A stretch of 17,823 nucleotides of DNA, taken from NCBI GenBank assembly GCA_012800565.1, contig JAAZIZ010000294.1, positions 1 through 17,823 of the forward strand, read 5' to 3'. The stretch's first letter is position 1. Each line of letters starts with the position of its first letter. This DNA comes from Lentisphaerota bacterium. Lineage in GTDB: Bacteria; Verrucomicrobiota; Lentisphaeria; Oligosphaerales; Oligosphaeraceae. Positions 7,532 to 14,676 of the stretch are shown piece after piece. Below the pieces are notes generated by a model that searched no databases, was not told where the DNA came from, and saw only the letters and a list, made by a program, of their open reading frames with translations. A program made the translations under genes and the position numbers.

Positions 7532-8884
7532 ATGTTTAAGATTGCATTTATTGGTGCCGGCAGCTTTGGGTTCACGAGAACGGTCTTGAAAGATGTTTTA
7601 TCGTATCCGCTTTTGCAGGGCAGCGAAATTGTTCTGATGGACATTCATGCCGGGCGTCTGGGGATGGCCCAGAAATGCTGTCAGCGGATTATTGATGCGG
7701 GGGGATATCCGGCCAAACTGCGCACTACGATGGATCGCCGCGAGGCGCTCAAGGGCGCCGATGCGGTGCTGGTCACGATTCTCTGCGGCGAAACGAAAAT
7801 CTGGCAGCACGATATTTTGATTCCGATGAAGTATGGTGTTGACATCAATGTCGGAGACACCCGGGGCCCTTCCGGGATTTTCCGGGCTTTGCGGACGATT
7901 CCCACGATGCTGGACATCTGCAAGGACATGGAAGAGCTCTGCCCTGAGGCGATCATGCTCAATTACACCAATCCGATGGCGATGCTCTGCCATGCCATGC
8001 AGCGCACCAGCTTTATCAACAGCACCGGACTGTGCCATTCCGTGCAGGGGACTGCGCAGATGCTTGCCAACTGGGTAAAAGTCCCTTTCGAGGAACTGGA
8101 CTACACCTGTGCCGGGATCAATCACCTGGCCTGGTATCTCGAATTGAAGCACAAGAAAAAGGACCTCTATCCGAAGCTGAAGAAAGCAGTCGCCTCGAAA
8201 CCCGAGGTTTACAATGCGGAACAAGTTCGCAATGAGATGTTTCTGGCGCTGGGCTATTATGTCACCGAATCAAGCGGGCACAATTCCGAATACAACTGGT
8301 GGTTCCGCAAGCGCCCCGACCTGATCAAGCAGTATTGCACCGACGGCACCAACTGGAATCCCGGGGTACATGCCTATATCCTTAATGAATACCGCAAGCG
8401 CGAAAAAACCTGGAAAAAGGATTTTACGGACTGGGTCAACAATCCTGATTGGAATATTCCCGAAAAGGCCCGCAAGATGGCCGCTGGGACTCGCCATGAA
8501 TATGCTTCTGCGATCATCAATGCGTATCTGGGCGGCGACATGTTCCGCTTTAATGGCAATGTGCCCAATACCAGCATCATCACCAACCTGCCCGAGGGCG
8601 CCTGCGTCGAAGTCCCCATCCTCGCCTCCCGGCGCAAACTCCAGCCGTTCCATGTCGGCAAACTGCCACTGCCGGTCTTGCCGCTGACGCACCTCAGTTC
8701 AGTCAACGAAATGATGGCAGTCGAAGGCTCCCTGACCGGAGACCCGGAACTTATCTTCCAGTCCATCGCCAACGACCCTCTCACCGCCAGCGTCCTCTCA
8801 CTCGCCGAAATACGCAAGATGGTCAACGAAATGTTCGCCGCCAATAAAAAATACCTCCCCCAATTCAAGAAAAGCAAAATCTGA
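7532..8884 (+). CDS. melA: Family 4 glycosidase, MelA-type alpha-galactosidase
   Basis: GH4 enzymes cleave glycosides by an NAD+- and Mn2+-dependent oxidation/elimination route in the cytoplasm. The 450-residue product matches the length of MelA (about 450). It begins with a Rossmann motif (KIAFIGAGSFGF) and contains GVDINVGDTRGPSGIFRALRTIP, where the family orients substrate and cofactor. The metal ligands are C168 in GLCHSVQGT and H198 in CAGINHLAWYLEL. The CHSVQGT and GINH blocks and the YYVTESSGHNSEY segment are those of the alpha-galactosidase branch rather than the phospho-beta-glucosidase branch, so alpha-galactosidase is the best call; a related alpha-glycosidase or alpha-glucuronidase is possible. 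AGAAGGA at 7518-7524 precedes the ATG. It has no signal peptide and no adjacent transporter, and no terminator is seen after it. Confidence 0.88.
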   Translation: MFKIAFIGAGSFGFTRTVLKDVLSYPLLQGSEIVLMDIHAGRLGMAQKCCQRIIDAGGYPAKLRTTMDRREALKGADAVLVTILCGETKIWQHDILIPMKYGVDINVGDTRGPSGIFRALRTIPTMLDICKDMEELCPEAIMLNYTNPMAMLCHAMQRTSFINSTGLCHSVQGTAQMLANWVKVPFEELDYTCAGINHLAWYLELKHKKKDLYPKLKKAVASKPEVYNAEQVRNEMFLALGYYVTESSGHNSEYNWWFRKRPDLIKQYCTDGTNWNPGVHAYILNEYRKREKTWKKDFTDWVNNPDWNIPEKARKMAAGTRHEYASAIINAYLGGDMFRFNGNVPNTSIITNLPEGACVEVPILASRRKLQPFHVGKLPLPVLPLTHLSSVNEMMAVEGSLTGDPELIFQSIANDPLTASVLSLAEIRKMVNEMFAANKKYLPQFKKSKI

Positions 8885-8931
8885 TTTTTTTGGTAAAGTG
8901 CGAAATTTTATGATGAATACTTGTAATCCTT

Positions 8932-8947
8932 AAGGAGGCGTATGTAG
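8932..8947 (+). other. Strong Shine-Dalgarno followed by an ATG-TAG start-stop pair
   Basis: AAGGAGG (8932-8938) is followed 3 bp later by ATG (8942-8944) and immediately by an in-frame TAG (8945-8947). No gene follows; the palindrome cluster starts 16 bp on. It may be the surviving front of a gene lost after melA, or a minimal ORF that engages a ribosome. A chance match is also possible. Confidence 0.4.
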
Positions 8948-8963
8948 TTCAGGCTTATGTCTC

Positions 8964-9331
8964 GCCCTTAACAGGGCTTGGGTGATTGGGGGTACCTCGT
9001 ACCCAGGGCGGCGCGTCCCAGCGGGCCGCTTGCCCTGGGCTGGTATATCACGCCCCGTTGGGGCTTTGTCGTGCTCCAGTTCGCGCCTCCGACAGGCACA
9101 CTTGGCAGCAGAAATAAGGCGAAAAGGTTTCCTGTCGCTGTCGCCGCCGCCTCAATCCTGCAAAGTGACATAAATACGGCGCAAGGGCTTATGGAGCGCG
9201 GCAGCTTGCTGCCGCTTTCCCTGCGGAAGCTTGCTTCCGCAGCCTTGTCCCCGGAGGACTTTCGCCCTCGGGCTCAGGCGTTGCCGTGGATATATCACGC
9301 TCCGTTGGGGCTTTTAGCCGCTTTGCGGCTT
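8964..9331. repeat. Cluster of short palindromes with an internal partial duplication
   Basis: This gene-free stretch is a chain of hairpins: GCCCT-TAAC-AGGGC (8964-8977); GGGTAC-CTC-GTACCC (8990-9004); CCCAGGGC (9002-9009) pairing with GCCCTGGG (9032-9039) around an inner CCC-AGC-GGG; GCCCC-GTT-GGGGC (9052-9064); GCGGCAGC-TT-GCTGCCGC (9198-9215); CTGCGGAAGC-TT-GCTTCCGCAG (9221-9242); GCCC-TC-GGGC (9264-9273); and AGCCGC-TTT-GCGGCT (9316-9330). A 24-bp block at 9044-9067 recurs at 9291-9314 with one change. Similar hairpin strings recur in genomes of the Bacteroidota and Planctomycetota/Verrucomicrobiota groups, as I recall them. An ORF on each strand passes through part of it, but the products follow the palindromes and look spurious. 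It is non-coding; its function is unknown. Confidence 0.8.
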
Positions 9332-9611
9332 AAGTCAAATCTCTCTTCCCATCACAAAACTTCGCACATTAACCAATTTTAAGTAAAACGCACCGGCAAG
9401 CAAAATTATTGAACTTGACCGGATTTTTCTCTCTGCAGGTACTCCCCGGCCCGGTGCATACGGCTGAACCGCCGCAAATGCCGCTCGCACGCATGCTTCA
9501 CGCTGGAGAAAAAATAACAAAAAAGCCTCGACTGATTTGCAGAACTGGAAATCTATGATAGATTATTCACTTGCCCGAAACACCTGCTCCGGCAGATATG
9601 TTTTGGCGCTG
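9332..9611. other. Gene-free spacer before tRNA-Lys
   Basis: No coding region or RNA gene is supported here. The only candidate signal is a weak pair TTGCAG (9537-9542) and TAGATT (9559-9564), 16 bp apart, which could start transcription about 40 bp upstream of the tRNA. TTGACC at 9415-9420 has no -10 partner. Confidence 0.3.
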
Positions 9612-9688
9612 GGGATGGTAGCTCAGTCGGCAGTAGCATCGCACTTTTAATGCGGGGGTCCCGGGTTCGAGTCCCGGCCATCCCACCA
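9612..9688 (+). tRNA. tRNA-Lys (anticodon TTT), CCA encoded
   Basis: The cloverleaf closes by eye. The acceptor stem GGGATGG pairs with CCATCCC, followed by discriminator A and an encoded CCA. The anticodon stem TCGCA/TGCGG carries loop CTTTTAA with anticodon TTT, and the T arm is CCGGG-TTCGAGT-CCCGG. The D arm is odd: GCTC faces GTAGC instead of the expected GAGC, leaving either one bulged T (9634) or a C/T mismatch at the fourth pair. The gene reads into the rpmB region on the same strand with 79 bp between them. Confidence 0.95.
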
Positions 9689-9704
9689 GTTCAGCCTTGA
9701 GATA

Positions 9705-9717
9705 TGTCATTATGACA
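9705..9717. promoter_or_regulatory. Operator-like palindrome TGTCAT-T-ATGACA between tRNA-Lys and rpmB
   Basis: A perfect 6+1+6 inverted repeat lies 17 bp after the tRNA and 51 bp before rpmB. Its size and symmetry resemble a dimeric repressor site, but no known regulator is identified and no clear promoter was found beside it. It might instead be a small RNA hairpin in the tRNA trailer. Confidence 0.25.
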
Positions 9718-9767
9718 ATGACCGGGAACCATAATCACGCGTAGTGAAGAAATTTGAGGTATAAGAG

Positions 9768-9995
9768 ATGAGCAGAATCTGTGACATTTGCGGCAAACAC
9801 AAGACTGTAGGTGGGCATATCACCCGGCGCGGTTTGGCCAAGAAAAAAGGCGGCATTGGTATGCATGTGGTCAAAAACACCAAACGCACTTTTTCTCCTA
9901 ACCTGCAGAGCGTCCGGGCTTTGGTCGGCGGCGGCGTTGTACGCATGAAAGTCTGCACCGCCTGCATCCGCTCGAACAAAGTCGTAAAAGCCTGA
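9768..9995 (+). CDS. rpmB: 50S ribosomal protein L28 (zinc-ribbon form)
   Basis: L28 is a component of the large ribosomal subunit. The 75-residue product begins SRICDICGKHKTVGGH and continues with the basic KRTFSPNLQSVRALVGGGVVRMKVCTACIRSNKV segment, both typical of L28. Two CxxC pairs, C5/C8 and C63/C66, mark the zinc-binding form as opposed to the cysteine-free paralogue. GAGGT (9756-9760) precedes the ATG by 7 bp. It follows tRNA-Lys closely and is followed by a strong intrinsic terminator, so tRNA-Lys and rpmB may share a transcript. The usual rpmG partner is not here. Confidence 0.97.
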   Translation: MSRICDICGKHKTVGGHITRRGLAKKKGGIGMHVVKNTKRTFSPNLQSVRALVGGGVVRMKVCTACIRSNKVVKA

Positions 9996-10056
9996 TGCAA
10001 GGTTATGTTTTTTACCAGCCCTAAAATAGGTTGGCAGAGTCTTGAGATGAGAAAAG

Positions 10057-10085
10057 CGGACATGGGTTGCTATGTCCGTTTTTTT
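10057..10085 (+). terminator. Intrinsic terminator after rpmB
   Basis: CGGACAT (10057-10063) pairs with ATGTCCG (10072-10078) over an 8-nt loop and runs straight into seven T residues (10079-10085). Upstream A residues can extend the stem. It lies 61 bp after the rpmB stop and 56 bp before the rpe start. Confidence 0.93.
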
Positions 10086-10140
10086 GTTAAACTGGGCTGT
10101 CGGTGAGGGTTCACCGGCGGCTCGCAGTACCGCATTGAGA

Positions 10141-10845
10141 ATGAAAAACCGCGCCAAGCATCCACTGCAATCAGCCAAACCGCAGCAGCTGCTGATTGCG
10201 CCCTCAATACTGGCTGCCGACTTCGCCCATCTGGGACGCGATGTCACAGCCATCGACCAGGGCGGTGCCGATTTGGTCCATGTCGATGTGATGGACGGGC
10301 ATTTTGTACCCAATCTCTCGCTGGGGCCGGCGATTGTTAAAGCTATCCGGAACTTTAGCGAATTAACTTTCGATGTGCACCTGATGCTCTCCCAGCCAGT
10401 GCGATACCTAGAAGCATTCAGTCAGGCTGGCGCAGACCATATCACCATCCATGTAGAAAGCGAAGGCCCCCTGCCCTGCGTCCTGAGCGCGATCCGGCAG
10501 CTGGGCTGTTCTGTCGGCCTGTCCTTGCGGCCCGGCACCCCGGCCAGCAGCCTGCAGCCATTTCTGGATTATCTTGACTTGATTCTGGTTATGACGGTGG
10601 AACCCGGCTTCGGCGGACAGTCTTTCATGTCAGAGCAAGTCGCCAAGATAGCTGAAATCAGAACCATGATTGAACGCTCCGGACGGAGCATCCGCCTGGA
10701 GGTCGATGGCGGAATTTCGGCGACTACGGCTCCGGCGGCACTTGCGGCCGGAGCAGATATTCTGGTGGCTGGCAGCAGCATCTACGGCCATCCGGACGGA
10801 GTTGCCGCCGCCATTGCTGAATTGCGTCAGTGCCAGAAAAATTGA
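10141..10845 (+). CDS. rpe: Ribulose-phosphate 3-epimerase
   Basis: Rpe interconverts D-ribulose 5-phosphate and D-xylulose 5-phosphate in the pentose phosphate pathway (cytoplasmic TIM barrel). From the ATG at 10141 the protein has 234 residues, near the family norm of about 220-230. Signature blocks are LLIAPSILAADFAHLG; VHVDVMDGHFVPN with H47 and D49 as metal/catalytic residues; DVHLM with H80; the VEPGFGGQ phosphate region; and LEVDGGI with D189. The frame is open upstream to 10072, but that start lies inside the rpmB terminator, so it was rejected. The ribosome binding site is weak. A small hairpin, CGGTGA-GGGT-TCACCG (10101-10116), sits in the short leader. The terminator just upstream means rpe needs read-through or its own promoter, which I could not identify. 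Confidence 0.95.
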   Translation: MKNRAKHPLQSAKPQQLLIAPSILAADFAHLGRDVTAIDQGGADLVHVDVMDGHFVPNLSLGPAIVKAIRNFSELTFDVHLMLSQPVRYLEAFSQAGADHITIHVESEGPLPCVLSAIRQLGCSVGLSLRPGTPASSLQPFLDYLDLILVMTVEPGFGGQSFMSEQVAKIAEIRTMIERSGRSIRLEVDGGISATTAPAALAAGADILVAGSSIYGHPDGVAAAIAELRQCQKN

Positions 10846-10926
10846 TCCCGATCCAGGCACTCTTCCAGACCGGCACACAACTAACTCAGCATAGTTTCGT
10901 TTCCAGGATAGGAAAGGTAACGTCCA

Positions 10927-13671
10927 ATGATAATTTCCCATTTCAACCGTTATTTTGAGAAACATGGCCGGACGACATATATTGTCCTGGGCATAATTAT
11001 CAGCCTGATGTTCGTGGTCTTTGTCACCCCGGGAGACATCTTCGGTGGCCGGGGCGGCCCCAAAGGCAATCTCGGCAAAATGTACGGCAAGCCACTGAAA
11101 CGCAATGTGGTGATGAAGAAGATGTCCGAAACTTACGTCGGCATCTGCCTGCGCTATCCCCAGGCACTGGGGCAGGATTTCGGCACCGAGATGCTGTTCC
11201 ATGAGACCCTGAACCGGATGCGTCTCCTGCATGAAGCCCAGAAAACCAAACAGCCGGAAGTAAGCAACGCAGAGGTCGCCGCGGCCATCCACGCCAACCG
11301 CCTGTTCCATGACAACGGCAAATTCTCACTGGAATTCTTCCAGCGTTTTACCGAGAACTTCCTGCAGCCGCGGGGGCTGGCAGCCATTGATCTGGACCGC
11401 ATCGTAAAAGAGAATATCATCATCGAACGCATGGAAGAAGCGGTCACCGCTGATGCTAAAGTCGATGAACAGGAAGTCGCCGGCTATGTGGAAAAATATA
11501 CCGGCAAATTCACTGCCTTTGCCATGGATGAAAAGAAAGACGCCCAGCCGGCAGACCAGGACATTGATGACTTCTTCGCCAACCGCAAAGCTGAAATCAA
11601 GCTCCCTGACAGCAAATCCGCGCTGGTCGCATCATTTGTCACCGCTGACCTGCTGGCAAAAGTCAATTCCGGCAAGGCCGATAAAAGCCTGCTGGAGCAG
11701 ATTGAGCCCCAGGACAGTGAAGTCCGCCAGCAGTATGATGCTTTCAAGGACAGTACCTACAAAAACAAGGATTTCGAAAGCACCAAAACGCAGATTGTCA
11801 CCACTATGCGCTCCCGCAACGCCAGGCGTTTTCTGCAGAACCAGGCCAAGGAGCTGATTGAAAAATTCCGGGCCCCGGTGCAGGGCGAAAGTGACAGTGA
11901 CCGCATCTCCCGTTTCCAGCAGGAAGCTGAGAAAGCCGGCGCTAAAATCACCCAGACTGGCTTCCTGACCGGCGGAGACAGCATCCCCGGCTTGCCGGGC
12001 AAGAATGACAGCCTGGCCAGAGCCATCCGCAACTTGCAGAGCAAGGGCGAAGTCAGCGAAATGGCCTACAGCCCCACCGGCATGGCAGTCGCCTGTCTGA
12101 CCGAGGTGCAACCCACCCCGGTTCCGTCTGAAATCAATGCCGAGGTCCGCGAAGTGATTGCCGATCTCCTGCTGGCGGAACGGGCCAATGCTTTCTACCA
12201 GGAGCAGGTCGCTTCCTACGCCAGCCTGGCACCAACAGTCAAAGACCGCCGGGAACTGGGAAGACCCAGAATGACCGAAATCCAGAATGATCAAACACTC
12301 AGTGATGAGGAAAAACAAACCCTGATGGCCAGTTACCAGGAGGAACTGCAGGAATACGTGTTCCCATTCTTCCGGGAGGAAAAGCGCTCCTTTGCCTTGG
12401 TCAGCTTCAGCCCGGAAAAATTCCTGGCCGACATTGTCGAATCTGAGCTTGATCTGGAAGCCGGTTATAACCAGCGGCTGGACGAGTACCAGAAGAAGCA
12501 AATCCGCCTGGCCAAGTTGGTGCAGAATACCAGCGGCCTGGATGAATCAGGCAAAGCCGCCAAGAAAGCCAAGTTGACCGAAGCCTTGGAGAAAATCGCG
12601 GCCGGAACTGACTTCGCTGCTTTAGTCCAGGAATACAGCGATGAACAACCCAGTGGCGAGCAGCCTCTGCTTGACATCAAGAACCTCGACGCCGACCTGG
12701 CCGCACAATTGACCGACTTGGAAGTCGGCCAGATCAGCGGCATCATTGAAACCGCCAATACCTATCAGCTGGTCAAGGTGCTGGAACGCAAAGACGGGCG
12801 CACCCTGGAAGAAGTCAAGGACGAACTGATCAGCATCCTGCGCCAGGAAAAAAGTGTGCAAATGGCTTTCGATGCGGCGTTGAGCTTCGCCGGCAAGATC
12901 AGCGATATCTGGTGGAAAGAATCGGAAAAGGACAGCTCTTTCAACGCTCAGGCCGCCCTTGCCAATCTGGCCCAGGAGACCGCCAAGGCTGAGTTTACCA
13001 CCATTCCCAAAGTGAGCCGCAACGCGATGGTCAACCCGCAAGTGGGGCGCGACCGCGAACTGCTCGATGCAGTCTTTAACACCAGTCCCAGCGAACCGTT
13101 CACCACTGCTGTCAAGGGCACAAATGCCTCTTACCTGGCCTGTCTGCTGGAAGCTGATCCGCCGTACCTGGCTGCGCCGGAAAATGACTCTGCCAGCTTG
13201 AATACTATCAAGAGCATCTACCGTCGCAAAGTGGCCATGGATGCCTGCCGGAAGCGGGCTGAGGCGGAAGCCGAGCGCATCAATGCCGCCTTGCAAGAGA
13301 ACGGCGGGGACTTCGAGAAAGCCGCCGATAAGACTACTTTCACTGATCTGGAGGCATTCGGACGCTTCGAACCCGGTGACCTGCAGCAGAAAGCCCAGGT
13401 CAGCAACATCGGCACCGCCATGCAGGCCATAGCCAAAGCTGAAGTAAACACCCTGCTGCCGCCTCTCAAAACCAACAGCGGATACATCCTGCTCTATCTG
13501 ACCGGCAAGAACATCCCTGATGATGAGAACTCCCGCAATATGATGGAGAATGTCCGCAACTACCTGCTGCAGCAGAACAAGCAAAAAGCCCTGGCCAGTT
13601 TCTACCAGCGCCTGGAAGCAGAGTCGAATACTCAACTCCCGGAAGGCCTCATTGACAAAAGAGGCCGCTGA
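10927..13671 (+). CDS. Large membrane-anchored PpiD/SurA-like periplasmic folding factor
   Basis: The 914-residue protein has one N-terminal membrane helix (about 16-34) after a short basic cytoplasmic tail, then a long extracytoplasmic helical and charged region, the layout of PpiD. A SurA/PpiD-like N-terminal chaperone domain seems to follow the helix. A parvulin-like region lies at about 525-622 (IRLAKLVQNT, TDFAALVQEYSD, LEVGQISGIIE, TYQLVKVLE). Two further stretches end in similar strands: around 375-395 and around 840-860 (LKTNSGYILLYL). The usual parvulin histidine of the GYH motif is replaced by Q in the central copy and is absent in the others, so proline isomerase activity is doubtful and a holdase role is likelier. 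It is about 300 residues longer than E. coli PpiD. The ribosome binding site GAAAGGT (10912-10918) fits, and a terminator follows the gene. Confidence 0.75.
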   Translation: MIISHFNRYFEKHGRTTYIVLGIIISLMFVVFVTPGDIFGGRGGPKGNLGKMYGKPLKRNVVMKKMSETYVGICLRYPQALGQDFGTEMLFHETLNRMRLLHEAQKTKQPEVSNAEVAAAIHANRLFHDNGKFSLEFFQRFTENFLQPRGLAAIDLDRIVKENIIIERMEEAVTADAKVDEQEVAGYVEKYTGKFTAFAMDEKKDAQPADQDIDDFFANRKAEIKLPDSKSALVASFVTADLLAKVNSGKADKSLLEQIEPQDSEVRQQYDAFKDSTYKNKDFESTKTQIVTTMRSRNARRFLQNQAKELIEKFRAPVQGESDSDRISRFQQEAEKAGAKITQTGFLTGGDSIPGLPGKNDSLARAIRNLQSKGEVSEMAYSPTGMAVACLTEVQPTPVPSEINAEVREVIADLLLAERANAFYQEQVASYASLAPTVKDRRELGRPRMTEIQNDQTLSDEEKQTLMASYQEELQEYVFPFFREEKRSFALVSFSPEKFLADIVESELDLEAGYNQRLDEYQKKQIRLAKLVQNTSGLDESGKAAKKAKLTEALEKIAAGTDFAALVQEYSDEQPSGEQPLLDIKNLDADLAAQLTDLEVGQISGIIETANTYQLVKVLERKDGRTLEEVKDELISILRQEKSVQMAFDAALSFAGKISDIWWKESEKDSSFNAQAALANLAQETAKAEFTTIPKVSRNAMVNPQVGRDRELLDAVFNTSPSEPFTTAVKGTNASYLACLLEADPPYLAAPENDSASLNTIKSIYRRKVAMDACRKRAEAEAERINAALQENGGDFEKAADKTTFTDLEAFGRFEPGDLQQKAQVSNIGTAMQAIAKAEVNTLLPPLKTNSGYILLYLTGKNIPDDENSRNMMENVRNYLLQQNKQKALASFYQRLEAESNTQLPEGLIDKRGR

Positions 13672-13699
13672 ATAATCCGCCCGCACTAATAACCATCAG

Positions 13700-13733
13700 C
13701 CCCGCCGGCAACACTGGCCAGCGGGGTTTTTTT
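13700..13733 (+). terminator. Intrinsic terminator after the PpiD-like gene
   Basis: CCCCGC (13700-13705) pairs with GCGGGG (13721-13726), followed by seven T residues (13727-13733). It lies 28 bp after the gene and just before the convergent flavodoxin-fold gene. It acts on + transcripts; the other strand lacks a T-run at this hairpin. Confidence 0.93.
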
Positions 13734-13764
13734 ATGCCTGCACTCCGCTGCAGCACCAGTTCCG

Positions 13765-14355
13765 CTATTTGCTGAACCGGATCGTAATCTCGGCAATCCG
13801 CCGTCCGTAGGCCTCGGCAGTCTCCAGATCGCCGCTGGCTGGCGCCGCCGGAACCCCGACATTGAAGACACTGGCCTGGGGACCGAGGCTGGCGCTGTTA
13901 CGGTTCAGAGCGGTGCTGCCGGGGCCTTCCACACTCTCAGACTCTTGGGGCACATTGCTGGCCGCCAGCTGATTCATCCCCACCCAGACCATGCCCATCT
14001 GCATGGCAAAAACACAAAGCCCCAGCATGGTGTTGACCTTGTCCCCGGAAAAATTGCTGGAGCAGGTGAAGCCGCCGGCAATCTTGTCGCTCCAGGCCCG
14101 GGAGTACCACCGGGAAGCGCATTTTTCCATAAAGAGCTTCATCTCGGACGAGACATTGCCCATGTAAGTAGGCGTCCCCAAAACAATCGCTGCAGCAGTA
14201 TCAAGTTCAGCAAATTTCTTGGCTGCGTTGACGCTGGTGAACAACTTCACCCGCGCCCCGCCGGCCGCAGCCCCCCGGGCCACCGCCTCTGCTTGCAATT
14301 TCGTGTGACCATGACGCGAGACATAAACGATGGCCAGAAAAGGCTTCCTGCTCAT
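13765..14355 (-). CDS. WrbA-like flavodoxin-fold NAD(P)H:quinone/FMN oxidoreductase
   Basis: The 196-residue product has a flavodoxin fold. The FMN phosphate loop SRHGHTKLQAEAVARG follows the first strand, and GTPTYMGNVSSEMKLFMEKC corresponds to the WrbA/NAD(P)H-quinone reductase block around the isoalloxazine ring. A third typical segment, GGFTCSSNFSGDKVNTM, follows. Such proteins reduce quinones or other acceptors by two electrons, in the cytoplasm. Length matches WrbA (about 200). The start at 14355 (MSRKPFLAIVY) is preferred over an in-frame ATG at 14370 because AGGAG lies 7 bp before it. The gene is divergent from the tandem BFD-like protein, which could be a redox partner or share control. 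The exact substrate is unknown. Confidence 0.82.
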   Translation of the reverse strand: MSRKPFLAIVYVSRHGHTKLQAEAVARGAAAGGARVKLFTSVNAAKKFAELDTAAAIVLGTPTYMGNVSSEMKLFMEKCASRWYSRAWSDKIAGGFTCSSNFSGDKVNTMLGLCVFAMQMGMVWVGMNQLAASNVPQESESVEGPGSTALNRNSASLGPQASVFNVGVPAAPASGDLETAEAYGRRIAEITIRFSK

Positions 14356-14676
14356 TAGCTGCTCCTGCATAAGATTTTATCTGATCGACACTCCGGCATT
14401 CTGCAACCAGGCCCGGACTGCCTCAAACAATAATACAAATCGCTGCCAATACAAGTGCAAAGACACTACGTATGCCCGCAGAGCAAAAGCCTCACCAGGC
14501 CGGTAAATTCAAGCCACCCATTCGGCAACTGCACCTTGCAGAGTTATAGTAGGCTTATGGCCGCTCGGCTGTCCTGCAATTCATCCTGGCCAGTCTCAAA
14601 GTCAGGATGGAATTCAAGGGCATTCGGCTATCACAACTTCCTGATTTCCCCCAAATCCTTTCCGGAGAATTCAAAC
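14356..14676. other. Divergent spacer between flavodoxin and BFD-like genes
   Basis: No gene is supported in this 321-bp spacer. The frame of the BFD-like gene stays open back to 14455, but that part looks non-coding. A hairpin is formed by AATTCATCCTG (14578-14588) and CAGGATGGAATT (14603-14614), with one bulged base and a 14-nt loop. TATAGT at 14545-14550 is a possible -10 for the rightward gene, without a good -35. TAAAAT on the - strand at about 14374-14379 may serve the leftward gene. Confidence 0.4.

Noticed and set aside
8881..8900. Terminator after melA (AAAATCTGATTTTTTT)
   Set aside because: Only a 4-bp A-T stem can form before the T-run, which is too weak to call.
8978..9382. 134-codon + frame and a 67-codon - frame over the palindrome cluster
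   Set aside because: The translations simply follow the hairpins, have no plausible ribosome site, and match the spurious products commonly predicted from such repeats.
10072..10140. Upstream extension of rpe from an ATG at 10072
   Set aside because: The start lies inside the 3' arm of the rpmB terminator, and the first codons read its T-run. The epimerase homology begins well downstream.
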